DNA of 64,000 nucleotides from Chitinophagaceae bacterium LGM1 (GTDB lineage: Bacteria > Bacteroidota > Bacteroidia > Chitinophagales > Chitinophagaceae), in the NCBI GenBank assembly GCA_018604165.1, contig CP075895.1, positions 1,979,001-2,043,000 on the forward strand, given 5' to 3'. Of the stretch, positions 43,415 through 52,638 are shown piece after piece. Each line of letters opens with the position of its first letter. Position 1 is the first letter of the stretch. The position numbers were made by a program, and so were the translations under genes. Under the pieces are notes generated by a model. The model worked only from the letters and a program-made list of their open reading frames with translations. It searched no databases and was not told where the DNA came from.

Positions 43415-44398
43415 TTAGTTGACAGTCAGTTGGCAAAACACCAATAACAGTAGCGAAAAATAAAAGGCAAAATTACTAAACCATTTAGTTTTTTCAACCA
43501 TAAGTGCTGGAGTTACTACCAAGGCTATAGCAGGCATTACTACCAACCATATACTCTTTTTTGATATATCTGTACTTATGGCTACTACAATGGATAGCAG
43601 AAAGGTTGTAGCAATAGTAGTCCACATACGGCGGATGTACACCCCGCCCCGTACCAGCCAATCTTGCAGGGCATATATACCCATTACAAACAAAACCAAT
43701 ATGCCTGTAATAGTACCAAACACAAACAACGGGTCTTTGATATTGCCCGGCAGAGATATGCCTAATTGCAGCATATACTGCATGGTGTCCAGCTTATCGA
43801 ACAGAAACAAAGTACCTGTGTATAGGTATATAGGTGTCAGATAACCAACCACCGCAACCGCCCATTCGCCCGGGTTGAAGCTCCGCAACAATAATAAGGC
43901 TGCAAAGAGTACTATAAAATACGCAACAGACTGAAAATGCAGTAATGCTGCTATGCTGAATACAAAACCAGTATTGAACACATGCATCCTCGGTTTATTC
44001 GTTTGATGAAAACCAATCAGCAAACCTATACCACCTATCACACACCAGTTAAGCAATAGTATCTCGCTGAAGTAGGTAAACTCGGGCATGATAGATGTAA
44101 AGACAATGTATAGAAAAGCCGTAGTGTAATTGGGCTTGCCTGCCAGCTTGCTGTTTACAAATATGCTGTTCAGGTACAGTGCTTGTGCAAATATCATCAC
44201 CGCACCCAGCATGGTATAGGCAAACGCATTGCCACGCAATACATAGTTGAGTATGTTGATGACTGTCTGGAAAAGTACATGCTGTTCGGGCACAAAAGGC
44301 ACCATGGGGCTACCCAATGCCTGTAGCTTTACAATCAAAGTAAATATCAGTAATACAATAACAGTATATGGGCTGTTATTACGGACTAATGGTAGCAC
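43415..44398 (-). CDS. Uncharacterised multi-pass membrane protein (DUF6427-like)
   Basis: 327 aa, about nine or ten membrane helices. Begins at a GTG codon (MLPLVRNNSPYTVIVLLIF) with no ATG start close by. It has the usual look of the Bacteroidota-specific DUF6427 group (conserved helices with NWCVIGGIGLLIGFH and FNPGEWAVAVVGYLTPIYLY). No catalytic motif is seen. It lies upstream of purQ with a 21-bp gap. Function unknown. Confidence 0.55.
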   Translation of the reverse strand: MLPLVRNNSPYTVIVLLIFTLIVKLQALGSPMVPFVPEQHVLFQTVINILNYVLRGNAFAYTMLGAVMIFAQALYLNSIFVNSKLAGKPNYTTAFLYIVFTSIMPEFTYFSEILLLNWCVIGGIGLLIGFHQTNKPRMHVFNTGFVFSIAALLHFQSVAYFIVLFAALLLLRSFNPGEWAVAVVGYLTPIYLYTGTLFLFDKLDTMQYMLQLGISLPGNIKDPLFVFGTITGILVLFVMGIYALQDWLVRGGVYIRRMWTTIATTFLLSIVVAISTDISKKSIWLVVMPAIALVVTPALMVEKTKWFSNFAFYFSLLLLVFCQLTVN

Positions 44399-44413
44399 TC
44401 AGCTTATTTTAGG

Positions 44414-45856
44414 CTAAAATACAATTTTGGCAAAGCAGATTTGCCTTTTCCTTAAACAAGGCACAATTAATTCTCTTGACGCTACTTGTTTTGCCTGCCT
44501 CGGCATCCAGTCTGCATCATTGCCATTGGCTGCTCCCAGCGATTGCATAGCTACTTTACCATCCGCATCAAGGGTTGCTAATTGTATTTTGGAACGCACA
44601 GTATTAAAGTCGTTGAACATAAAGCCAAGCGCGCCACCTGTATTTATCATAGCAAAAGAAGAAAACATACCGCCATCTTCCTGAGAATATTGGTCTTTAC
44701 GGATAAAAGAACGCCACTGCCCGTTACCTTCACCATCATAAGACATCGCCATAATATCTCTGTAATTATACTCTCTTACAGACGCCCCCATGGTAGGATA
44801 GTAGAACGAATAGTAGCCAAACCCCGGCTGATAACTGCTACGGTTGGTTACAAAAAAGTCTTCGGCTATCAGTACGAAGCCGCCGTCGTTTTTCACTATC
44901 AGGTTGCGTACCTGAAAATCGCTCAGGGCTTTTTTCTTCGTCTTTTCTATTGCTCCTTCGCTACCATCAAAACTCATCAGCTTCACTTTTTCGTAGCTGC
45001 CTGTTTTCAGGTTGTAGTAGGTGTACAGCACCCCCTCATACAGCCCGCCTTTCTTATCCGAATAAAAGCCTGCTATGTATATTTTATCATTCGCGTTGTC
45101 CAGTTTCATGTACGTACCTGCTGCATACATATTATCAAGCGGCAGTTCTTTAGGGGTAAATTTCCTTTCCGTTTGGGGCAATACCAGCAAGTACAGTTGG
45201 TCGGCATAGCTACGGCTGCCCGTAGGTGTGTAGGTAGGCAGGTAAAATGTACCATCATTATGTAGCAGTCCCTCGCCCGTTTCCGGATAGTTACCCGCGT
45301 TAAATGAAGTATGACATTTGCTCAATACATTCAGTTGGTCATCCAACCATGTACAGTCAACTTCCAGTTTATTGCCTTTGGTATCTGTTTCATATACAAT
45401 GATGCGTTTTTTGTCTTCAGATACTGCCATACGGAAGTAGTTTCTGGAATTGCCGAAGAAAGCTTGTTTGGCAGCATCTATTACTACAGGGCGTTTCAGC
45501 AACCTGCCCTTATCATCCAGCAATGCAGCGTATTGGGTTACTTTACCACCATCTACCGACTGATACAGCACTACCATCTGGTTGGCATAGTTTACAAAGC
45601 GGGTATCGTATATCCTGCCTGAGAAAAAGTCGAGCACCACTGTGGCAACTTTCTCCATATTATCGTCATAAGCATCCAGATAATAGTTATTGGCATTGCT
45701 TCTGTAGATGTATTGTAAACCGTTTACCTTACCTGCAATAGCGTAATCGCCTGTACGCCAGTCGTAGTTTTCGTATTGAGAGTAATATACTTCCTGCGCT
45801 TCTCCCCTACTTGATGCCAATAAACAAAAAACAACCAGCAGTTTCAATATTTTCAT
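44414..45856 (-). CDS. Uncharacterised secreted protein
   Basis: 480 aa from the ATG at 45856 (signal peptide MKILKLLVVFCLLASSRGEAQ); the frame extends upstream to 46030 into the DCC gene, which I do not accept. The mature protein is all-beta-looking with repeated units of hydrophobic and aromatic residues (YYLDAYDDNMEKVATVV, YLPTYTPTGSRSYADQLY, YAAGTYMKLDNANDKIYIAG), plausibly a beta-propeller. No sorting domain at the C terminus. It is next to the DUF6427-like gene (15-bp gap). Function unknown. Confidence 0.6.
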   Translation of the reverse strand: MKILKLLVVFCLLASSRGEAQEVYYSQYENYDWRTGDYAIAGKVNGLQYIYRSNANNYYLDAYDDNMEKVATVVLDFFSGRIYDTRFVNYANQMVVLYQSVDGGKVTQYAALLDDKGRLLKRPVVIDAAKQAFFGNSRNYFRMAVSEDKKRIIVYETDTKGNKLEVDCTWLDDQLNVLSKCHTSFNAGNYPETGEGLLHNDGTFYLPTYTPTGSRSYADQLYLLVLPQTERKFTPKELPLDNMYAAGTYMKLDNANDKIYIAGFYSDKKGGLYEGVLYTYYNLKTGSYEKVKLMSFDGSEGAIEKTKKKALSDFQVRNLIVKNDGGFVLIAEDFFVTNRSSYQPGFGYYSFYYPTMGASVREYNYRDIMAMSYDGEGNGQWRSFIRKDQYSQEDGGMFSSFAMINTGGALGFMFNDFNTVRSKIQLATLDADGKVAMQSLGAANGNDADWMPRQAKQVASRELIVPCLRKRQICFAKIVF

Positions 45857-45902
45857 ATACTCAAATGTAGTAGCTATTGATGATAAAAACAGGTTAAAAA
45901 TA

Positions 45903-46313
45903 TCAGTCGAGAAAACGGCTTTGCAATTCGAGCGTCGGCACCATGCAGCTATCTTTTTTACCAAACCATTTGTAGCGGTTCCTGGCAATGAAATCGTACA
46001 CCGCATCCCTGATAAAGCGTGGAAACACAAACCCTATAACCGCCAGTTTATACAGCCCGCCCATTAGCAATAATACGTGCAATGCAGCAGTCGATTTTAC
46101 ATAAAGCAGCCCATCCTTTTGCAGTATAATGCTGTCAGGGTTTTTATTGTTTTGTTGCTGATATTGATGGAGAATAGCCTTGCCGGCTGCTGATTGCAAG
46201 GATGCAAACCTGAACTTTGCTTTTTTGTCTTTTCTGATGACCAGTTGCACCATGGCATTGCACAGGTTGCATACGCCATCGAAATACAGTACCGGTTGGC
46301 TATTATCGCTCAT
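45903..46313 (-). CDS. DCC-family thiol-disulfide oxidoreductase (DUF393)
   Basis: 136 aa. VLYFDGVCNLCNAMVQ near the N terminus has the CxxC (CNLC) motif that gives the family the name DCC. KFRFASLQSAAGKAIL and YKLAVIGFVFPRFIRD complete the pattern. Likely a small cytoplasmic thiol redox protein. It overlaps the lipoprotein gene upstream by 11 bp. Confidence 0.85.
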   Translation of the reverse strand: MSDNSQPVLYFDGVCNLCNAMVQLVIRKDKKAKFRFASLQSAAGKAILHQYQQQNNKNPDSIILQKDGLLYVKSTAALHVLLLMGGLYKLAVIGFVFPRFIRDAVYDFIARNRYKWFGKKDSCMVPTLELQSRFLD

Positions 46314-46557
46314 TAACGGATGGTGTCAGGGAATCTTGTTTTTGCAGATAAGCATTAACTATCGAGTCAGTTTTTGCCTTTACTTCTATAGACATACGGG
46401 CATCCAAGTCTATCGCTGCCTGTTCTTCAAGGCTGGGCACTTTGGTTGCAATAATAGAATCGGCCTTGGCTTTTATTTCTTTTTGTGTCAGCGTACGCTC
46501 TTCCTTAGCGCAAGAAGCCAATAATACCAAACAAGCTATCGTTACTATACCTTTCAT
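46303..46557 (-). CDS. Small lipoprotein with charged coiled-coil segment
   Basis: 84 aa from the ATG at 46557. Signal peptide with lipobox LLASC (Cys15). The mature part is a heptad-rich, Lys/Glu-rich helix with two related KAKADSII/KAKTDSIV repeats (about 27 residues apart). The alternative start at 46575 is too close to the -7 element at 46580. No known family. Overlaps the DCC gene by 11 bp. Confidence 0.6.
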   Translation of the reverse strand: MKGIVTIACLVLLASCAKEERTLTQKEIKAKADSIIATKVPSLEEQAAIDLDARMSIEVKAKTDSIVNAYLQKQDSLTPSVNER

Positions 46558-46579
46558 ACCGTCTTTGTTCATCAATGTG

Positions 46580-46587
46580 CAAAGTTA
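46580..46587 (-). promoter_or_regulatory. Bacteroidota -7 element of the lipoprotein-DCC pair
   Basis: Minus strand TAACTTTG (TAnnTTTG). Placed just ahead of the possible start at 46575, so transcription would begin inside that longer frame; this favours the ATG at 46557. Confidence 0.45.
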
Positions 46588-46703
46588 TGACAATAGACAG
46601 CTAAATACGTGCCAAACCCCTATGCTACAGGCTTATATTTTCTGAAATTTTATGGTTTTATTATAGCAATTAAGCAAAGAATTGCGGAAATTTACATAAG
46701 CAC

Positions 46704-47360
46704 ATGCGTAAGCATTTCTTATATATTCTTTTGTTTATCTCTCTTATTGCTAAGAGCAGCAACGCCTCTGCACAACAAGGGGTGAATGATACTATATTAC
46801 TAGGCGGTATTGTTGTAGGGGCAGATACTTTTGCTATGGTATATCTGGAAGAGGTAGAAAAAACAGGTAAACTACCCCGTCACCTTGCCCGTGCACGCGC
46901 CAAGCAAGACAGGCTGCGTTATAACGTATATAAAGTGTACCCATACGCCATAGTAGCTGCCGAGGTGCTGAAAGATGTGGATGTGAACCTGGAGAAATAC
47001 AGCGACGATAAAAAGAAGCGCAAAGAATACCTGAAGAAAGTTGAGAAAGAGCTGAACAAACGCTTTAAAGGCGAGCTGGAAGAACTGACCATCACACAAG
47101 GGCAGCTATTGGTAAAACTCATTAACAGGCAGACGGGCAAGAACTGCTACAGCATCATCCGCGAATTGAAAGGTGGGTTCTCTGCCGTAGTATGGCAATC
47201 GGTAGCCCTCATATTCAGCAATAACCTGAAGCGTGAATACGACCCCGAAGACCGCGATAGAGAAATAGAAACCATCGTTACCGACCTCGAAGCCAATTAC
47301 TACTACAAATACAAATACCAACGGCAGAATGCGTTGATGCACGCTAAAAGGAAGACGTAG
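46704..47360 (+). CDS. DUF4294 secreted protein
   Basis: 218 aa. Signal peptide (about 1-24). The mature protein matches DUF4294: DTFAMVYLEEVEKTGKLPRH, then RLRYNVYKVYPYAIVAAEVLKDVD, a highly charged helix, and QLLVKLINRQTGKNCYSIIRELKGG. This Bacteroidota-specific family has no known activity. Single gene; followed by a repeat cluster and not by a co-directed gene for 353 bp. Confidence 0.8.
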   Translation: MRKHFLYILLFISLIAKSSNASAQQGVNDTILLGGIVVGADTFAMVYLEEVEKTGKLPRHLARARAKQDRLRYNVYKVYPYAIVAAEVLKDVDVNLEKYSDDKKKRKEYLKKVEKELNKRFKGELEELTITQGQLLVKLINRQTGKNCYSIIRELKGGFSAVVWQSVALIFSNNLKREYDPEDRDREIETIVTDLEANYYYKYKYQRQNALMHAKRKT

Positions 47361-47713
47361 CTACACTCGACTTTGCGTCTTTGCGGTTAAAAAAGCGTTA
47401 GGCAATTCCCCTTTTGAACTTAGCGAAGCGTTCTCACGAGCAATAGCGAGTAACACAAGGGGATGTCGCCACGAAGAGAAGCGTAGTGGTGACAGGGTAT
47501 GTTCTACTCGTTACGGGTATTACTCTCCGCGAGTGTACACACCCCGCTTGCGTCGCAGCCCCTCTCAAGAGGGGAATTTCTTATGTGCTTTGCGAACCCC
47601 TTTGCGCCTTAGTGTCTTTGCGGTTGAAAAAAGCGTTATATCATTCCCCCTTAGAAGGGGGAAGCCGTAATTGGCTACTTAAACAGAAAAGGGTTTTTAC
47701 TAACTTTATAACC
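47361..47713 (+). repeat. Cluster of short palindromic repeats and a direct repeat in a 353-bp gap
   Basis: No gene. Two near-identical copies of TCTTTGCGGTT..AAAAGCGTTA are at 47378-47400 and 47615-47638 (one base longer). Between and after them are perfect stems: CCCCTCT/AGAGGGG (47559-47574), TTCCCCCT/AGGGGGAA (47644-47663) and GTCGCCAC/GTGGTGAC around 47465-47495. Such REP-like units recur between genes in Bacteroidota genomes. The second hairpin precedes the cytochrome c gene by about 50 bp. Confidence 0.7.
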
Positions 47714-48142
47714 ATGTCGTTGCGAAACGTAAAAATACTTATAACCTGTGGTTGGACTTTAGTGCTATGTGCCATTGGTCTTTTAGTTTATAATCTTATA
47801 TATAGTAACATTATCAAACAGAAAGAACCAAAATTTTGGTGCGGTACTACTTTAGGCAATAGTGTATCTGGACATGATAAAGGACGAGAATTGTTTACAG
47901 CAAACTGTGCTTCCTGTCATAGTCCATTTAAAGATGCAACAGGTCCAGCTTTAGTATCTGCAATGGCAAATAGAAATGCTGATTGGCTATGTAAGCATAT
48001 CACCAACTCAAAGTTTATATCAAAAGACAAGAGGACAAAAGAACTGCTAAAGGAATATAATGGAACAAAGTGTATGAAAGCGACACAATTAAGCTGTCAA
48101 GATGTAGATAGTTTGATAGTGTATGTTAATTCCTATAGATAG
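47714..48142 (+). CDS. Membrane-anchored monohaem cytochrome c
   Basis: 142 aa from the ATG at 47714 (the larger frame to 47486 is read through repeats). One N-terminal membrane anchor (about 8-33), then a cytochrome c domain with GRELFTANCASCHSPFKDATGPALV (CASCH haem site at about 65-69); the axial Met is probably in TKCMKATQLS. Functions in electron transfer at the periplasmic face. The DNA is visibly AT-richer than its neighbours and flanked by repeats, so it might be a newcomer. Confidence 0.83.
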   Translation: MSLRNVKILITCGWTLVLCAIGLLVYNLIYSNIIKQKEPKFWCGTTLGNSVSGHDKGRELFTANCASCHSPFKDATGPALVSAMANRNADWLCKHITNSKFISKDKRTKELLKEYNGTKCMKATQLSCQDVDSLIVYVNSYR

Positions 48143-48164
48143 TTTTTCCGTAAATTCGTAACAC

Positions 48165-48986
48165 ATGAGCCTCTCCACTTCGCATATAGCTATAAAGAAA
48201 GTAACTGCCGATACGGTGGCTGATACCGATGATGTACTGGCTACCGAAGAGCCGTTGGAGATACGCATCAACTATGGCAAGGCTGATGCTCGGGTGCAAA
48301 AAAGCCTGTCGGTAACGATGCGCACACCAGGGGCAGATGCAGAGCTGGCAGTGGGCTTCCTGTTTACCGAGGGCATTATCAAACAATACAGTGATGTAAA
48401 AGCTGCTTTCACCGTCCCAGATAATATAGTACAGGTAGTGTTGCAGGAAGATGTAGCGCTAGACCTTGCCAAGCTGGAAAGGCATTTCTACACCACATCC
48501 AGCTGCGGGGTTTGTGGCAAGTCGTCTATCAGTGCCGTTAAAACGGTGTGCGATGTAGCTACAGGGGCAGACAGTTTGCAGTTTTCGGCATCGCTCATCT
48601 ATCAGCTACCCGATATGCTGCGCCGTCAGCAAGCCGTGTTCGACAGTACGGGCGGGCTGCATGCCTCTGCTTTGTTTGATGAAGCAGGCAGTTTAATTTT
48701 ACTACGCGAAGATGTTGGCCGCCACAATGCGTTGGATAAACTGATAGGTGCTGCTTTGCAAACGGGTATCGTGCCGATGGATAAACACGTACTTTTGCTG
48801 AGTGGCCGTGCCAGTTTCGAGCTGATACAGAAAGCCGCTATGGCGGGTATCAGGGTGGTAGCGGCAGTAGGCGCACCGTCGAGCCTTGCAGCAGAAACGG
48901 CGGCAGAGTTTGGCATGACACTCATAGGTTTTTTGCGTGGCGAACGCTTTAACATATACACGGGCAACCAAAGAGTACGATTATGA
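48165..48986 (+). CDS. fdhD: Formate dehydrogenase accessory sulfurtransferase FdhD
   Basis: 273 aa. Transfers sulfur to the molybdenum cofactor of formate dehydrogenase. TTSSCGVCGKSSI at about 113 contains the Cys pair; MRTPGADAELAVGFLFTEGII and GRASFELIQKAAMAGIRVVAAVGAPSSLA are family hallmarks. First gene of a three-gene operon with the small protein and the YdeP-type oxidoreductase. Confidence 0.94.
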   Translation: MSLSTSHIAIKKVTADTVADTDDVLATEEPLEIRINYGKADARVQKSLSVTMRTPGADAELAVGFLFTEGIIKQYSDVKAAFTVPDNIVQVVLQEDVALDLAKLERHFYTTSSCGVCGKSSISAVKTVCDVATGADSLQFSASLIYQLPDMLRRQQAVFDSTGGLHASALFDEAGSLILLREDVGRHNALDKLIGAALQTGIVPMDKHVLLLSGRASFELIQKAAMAGIRVVAAVGAPSSLAAETAAEFGMTLIGFLRGERFNIYTGNQRVRL

Positions 48987-49366
48987 AATTGAGAATAAAA
49001 GGCAGCAGCGTAAGGATGCGTGTTACCAAAAGCGAGATGGACAAGTTTGCTACAGAGGGGCTTGTAGAGGAGTTGGTGGACTTTGGTATTACAACCCTCA
49101 CCTACCGCTTGCAGCGCAGCGATGCACCTGTAATGAGTGCTACGTTTGCAGATAATGTAATGACCATCTTTATGCCAGCCGATAAAGCAGCCGAATGGGC
49201 ACGTACCGAAAAAGTAGGCTACGAGCATAATATGGATACGGGCGATGGTAAAAAGCTGTATCTTTTATTGGAGAAAGATTTTAAATGCCTCGACGAAACA
49301 CACGAAAACCAAGACGATAACTACGACAACCCCGCTGCTATACTTTACAATATGCAAAAGCAATGA
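48983..49366 (+). CDS. Small protein of the fdhD-FdhF/YdeP operon (DUF7009-like)
   Basis: 127 aa. Starts within the fdhD stop (4-bp ATGA overlap) and ends overlapping the YdeP-type gene by 4 bp. Sequence begins MKLRIKGSSVRMRVTKSEMDKF and contains an alternating beta pattern with TTLTYRLQRS and MTIFMPADKAAEW. I believe it matches the Bacteroidota group called DUF7009, which is found next to fdhD; this is from memory and unverified. Soluble, likely an accessory of the molybdoenzyme. Confidence 0.6.
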   Translation: MKLRIKGSSVRMRVTKSEMDKFATEGLVEELVDFGITTLTYRLQRSDAPVMSATFADNVMTIFMPADKAAEWARTEKVGYEHNMDTGDGKKLYLLLEKDFKCLDETHENQDDNYDNPAAILYNMQKQ

Positions 49367-51690
49367 GCGAAGAACTGAACAAGCCACAGGGAGATGATAA
49401 ACCGAATGCCGAAAACCCGGAAGAGTTTACGGGCATCAAGTTTACCCATATACACAATGCGGCAGCGGGCATACCTGCTGTTATATCCAGCATCAAGCAT
49501 GTGTTTGGAGAGATGGGTGTGGCGCGTGGGTTCAAAGCATTGGCAAAGCTCAATCAGAAAGACGGCTACGACTGCCCCGGCTGTGCATGGCCAGACCCTG
49601 ACGACCATCGCTCGCCCATTGCAGAGTATTGTGAGAATGGCGCAAAAGCTATAGCCGAAGAAGCAACGACTAAAAAACTACATGCCGATTTCTTTGCCAA
49701 ACATTCTGTAAAAGAACTGGCAGAACTTGACGACTATCGTATAGGTAAAAAAGGGCGTGTGGCAGAGCCTATGTATCTGCCCAAAGGTGGTACGCATTAT
49801 CAACCCATCAGTTGGGATGCCGCTTTTCAGAAAATAGCAGACCACCTCAATGCACTCGATAATCCTGACGAGGCCGTGTTCTACACATCGGGAAGGACAA
49901 GTAACGAGGCTGCGTATCTCTATCAGCTATTTGTACGCGAGTATGGTACCAACAACCTGCCCGACTGCTCTAACATGTGCCACGAAAGCAGTGGTGTAGC
50001 ATTGGGTGAAAGCCTCGGTATAGGTAAAGGCTCTGTAACACTCGAAGATTTTTACAAGGCGGAAGTCATCATCATACTGGGGCAAAACCCGGGTACTAAC
50101 CACCCGCGTATGCTGAGTGCATTACAAAAAGCAAAAGACAATGGCTGCACCATCATATCCGTCAACCCACTACCCGAAACAGGCTTAATGGGTTTCAACA
50201 ATCCGCAAACGGTACGTGGTGTATTGGGTAGAAAAGCAGAGCTGACGGACATCTTTCTGCAAGTGAAGCTGAATGGCGATATGGCACTGCTCAAAGCCAT
50301 TACCAAGCTGCTGATGGAAGAAGAAGCCAAAGCACCGGGTACGGTATTCGACCTCGATTTTATTGCCAAACACAGCACAGGCTACGAAGATTATCTCAAC
50401 AACATCAGCCACTATAATATTGATGAACTGGCAGCCGCTTGTGGTATATCGGTAGAGCAGATAAAACAAACAGCCGAAGTATTTAAGAACAAGAGCAAGA
50501 TAATAGCCTGCTGGGCTATGGGGCTTACACAACACAAAAACGCTGTTGATACCATTAAGGAAGTAGTGAACCTGCTGCTGCTGAAAGGCAGCATAGGCAA
50601 AGAGGGTGCAGGCACTTGCCCCGTACGCGGGCATAGCAATGTGCAGGGCGACAGGACGATGGGTATTTATGAAAAACCACCCAAGTCTTTCCTCGATAAG
50701 CTGCAACAGGTATATGGTTTTGAGCCACCACGCCATCATGGCTACGATGTGGTAGAGTGCATACATGCTATGCATCAGCGCAAGGCAAAAGTATTTATAG
50801 CTATGGGTGGCAACTTCCTGTCTGCCACACCCGATACCGAATACACCGCAGAGGCATTGCGCCGTACCAAACTAACGGTACACGTATCTACCAAACTAAA
50901 CCGCAGCCACCTGATAACGGGCGAAGAAGCACTGATACTACCCTGCCTCGGACGTAGCGATAAAGATGTGCTGAATGGTGAGGAGCAATTCATCAGTTGC
51001 GAAAACTCGATGGGTGTGGTGCAGATGAGTAAAGGCGGATTGAAACCCGTATCAGACCAATTGCTGAGCGAACCCGTGATAGTAGCCAGGCTGGCAAAAG
51101 CTACACTGGGCAATCGCAGTAAGATAAACTGGGATTTGTATCTGGAACATTACGACTATATACGCAATGATATAGAACTGGTAATACCTGGCTTCGATAG
51201 TTACAACCAACGTGTACGCCAGTTGGGTGGTTTTTATCTGCCCAACAATGCAAGGCAGGGAAAATTCAATGTCCTCACAACAGGCAAAGCACACTTCAAC
51301 GTAGCCGATGTGATATTCCCTAAGTTGGAAACAGATGAGTACATGATGATGACCATCCGCAGCCACGACCAGTTTAATACCACCATCTACGGGCTCGATG
51401 ACCGCTACCGTGGTGTACTGAATGAGCGACGGGTGATATTCATGAATGAGAAAGACATAAGCGAAGCAGGGCTACAGGCAAATGATGTGGTTGACCTCTA
51501 TAATTATCATGATGGTGTAGAGCGCGTAGCACGCAAATTCCTCATCATACCATTCAGCATACCCGAAAAATGTACAGCTACCTACTTCCCCGAAACCAAT
51601 GTATTAGTACCCATCAACAGTACGGCAGACAAGAGCAATACGCCTACATCAAAAATGGTGATACTGAAAATACGCAAACACGTAGCGTAA
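49363..51690 (+). CDS. FdhF/YdeP-type molybdopterin oxidoreductase
   Basis: 775 aa. Bis-MGD enzyme resembling the alpha subunit of formate dehydrogenase: GYDCPGCAWPDPDD near the N terminus, PDCSNMCHESSGVALGES (Cys ligand region), GAGTCPVRGHSNVQGDRTMGI, and a C-terminal cofactor-binding domain with TIRSHDQFNTTIYGLDDRYRG. No signal peptide, so cytoplasmic. No FeS or quinone-binding subunits accompany it. YdeP in E. coli is linked to acid stress; the real substrate is open. Confidence 0.88.
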   Translation: MSEELNKPQGDDKPNAENPEEFTGIKFTHIHNAAAGIPAVISSIKHVFGEMGVARGFKALAKLNQKDGYDCPGCAWPDPDDHRSPIAEYCENGAKAIAEEATTKKLHADFFAKHSVKELAELDDYRIGKKGRVAEPMYLPKGGTHYQPISWDAAFQKIADHLNALDNPDEAVFYTSGRTSNEAAYLYQLFVREYGTNNLPDCSNMCHESSGVALGESLGIGKGSVTLEDFYKAEVIIILGQNPGTNHPRMLSALQKAKDNGCTIISVNPLPETGLMGFNNPQTVRGVLGRKAELTDIFLQVKLNGDMALLKAITKLLMEEEAKAPGTVFDLDFIAKHSTGYEDYLNNISHYNIDELAAACGISVEQIKQTAEVFKNKSKIIACWAMGLTQHKNAVDTIKEVVNLLLLKGSIGKEGAGTCPVRGHSNVQGDRTMGIYEKPPKSFLDKLQQVYGFEPPRHHGYDVVECIHAMHQRKAKVFIAMGGNFLSATPDTEYTAEALRRTKLTVHVSTKLNRSHLITGEEALILPCLGRSDKDVLNGEEQFISCENSMGVVQMSKGGLKPVSDQLLSEPVIVARLAKATLGNRSKINWDLYLEHYDYIRNDIELVIPGFDSYNQRVRQLGGFYLPNNARQGKFNVLTTGKAHFNVADVIFPKLETDEYMMMTIRSHDQFNTTIYGLDDRYRGVLNERRVIFMNEKDISEAGLQANDVVDLYNYHDGVERVARKFLIIPFSIPEKCTATYFPETNVLVPINSTADKSNTPTSKMVILKIRKHVA

Positions 51691-51720
51691 TGAAATAGGG
51701 GTAAATCGGGTTTTGGATGT

Positions 51721-51728
51721 TATATTTG
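51721..51728 (+). promoter_or_regulatory. Bacteroidota -7 element upstream of the LpxL-like gene
   Basis: TATATTTG (TAnnTTTG), 32 bp ahead of the TTG start at 51760. No clear -33 box. Confidence 0.4.
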
Positions 51729-51759
51729 TGGCTTTACAAATAGAACAATATTATATTTC

Positions 51760-52638
51760 TTGGCACTCGTTTATTATATAGCATTACCTTTTATATACCT
51801 TATATCGGTACTGCCGTTTTGGTTATTATACCGTGTATCCGATTTCTTTTATGTAGTGCTGTATCATATACTCGGCTATCGCAAAGAAGTGGTGTACAAC
51901 AACCTGCGCAATTCATTCCCCGACAAAACGGAGCAGGAAATAAAAGACATCCGCAAGCGTTATTACAAATACCTCTGCGATTTGTTTCTCGAAACATTCA
52001 AAACACTTACCATCAACAAACAAAACATGCAGCAGCATTGTTATTTCAATGCCGAAGCAAAAGCATTGTTTGACAAGCTGGCGGCTGAAAATAAAAGTAT
52101 CATCCTTGTAATGGGGCATCTGGGCAATTGGGAATGGGCAGGTAATACTTTCAGTCTGCAACTGAAGCAGCAACTGTATGTGATATACCATCCCATCACC
52201 AATAAATACTTCGACTGGCTGATGTATAAAATGCGTACCCGCTTTGGTACAAAGCTTATAGCCATGAAAGATACTTTTCGTGAGATGCTGGAAAACCGTG
52301 AAGAACTGAATGCTACCGCTTTTATTGCCGACCAGACACCCGCACCCGATACTGCTTACTGGACGAAGTTTATGAATCAGGACACACCTATATTCAGAGG
52401 TACGGAACTGATAGCAAGGAAGATAAACTACCCTGTAGTGTATGCAACGGTAAAGCGGGTGAAGCGTGGTGAATATGAAATGCATGCAACGCTATTGGTA
52501 GAAACACCCAAAGCAACCGCCGAGGGAGAAATATCTGAACTGCATACCCGCCAATTGGAGCGCGACATCATAGCACAACCCGAAGTATGGCTATGGTCGC
52601 ACCGCAGATGGAAACATAAAAAACCAACAACAGCGTAA
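51760..52638 (+). CDS. LpxL-family lysophospholipid/lipid A acyltransferase
   Basis: 292 aa with a TTG start (51760). N-terminal hydrophobic anchor (about 1-25), then the LpxL/HtrB pattern: HILGYRKEVVYNNLRNSFPDKT, GHLGNWEWAG (HX4E catalytic motif), and FIADQTPAPDTAYWTKFMNQ. Transfers an acyl chain to lipid A or a lysophospholipid on the inner face of the inner membrane. Overlaps the desaturase gene by 1 bp (TAATG), so the two are coupled. Confidence 0.85.
   Translation: MALVYYIALPFIYLISVLPFWLLYRVSDFFYVVLYHILGYRKEVVYNNLRNSFPDKTEQEIKDIRKRYYKYLCDLFLETFKTLTINKQNMQQHCYFNAEAKALFDKLAAENKSIILVMGHLGNWEWAGNTFSLQLKQQLYVIYHPITNKYFDWLMYKMRTRFGTKLIAMKDTFREMLENREELNATAFIADQTPAPDTAYWTKFMNQDTPIFRGTELIARKINYPVVYATVKRVKRGEYEMHATLLVETPKATAEGEISELHTRQLERDIIAQPEVWLWSHRRWKHKKPTTA

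Noticed and set aside
47486-47713. Upstream extension of the cytochrome c gene
   Set aside because: The extra 76 codons read through palindromic repeats; the ATG at 47714 starts a normal membrane anchor.
47361-47713. CRISPR-like array
   Set aside because: Only two copies of the direct repeat with a long unrelated gap and no cas genes in the window.
48626-49228. Minus-strand frame of 200 codons
   Set aside because: Antisense to fdhD and its small partner; composition is that of a shadow frame.
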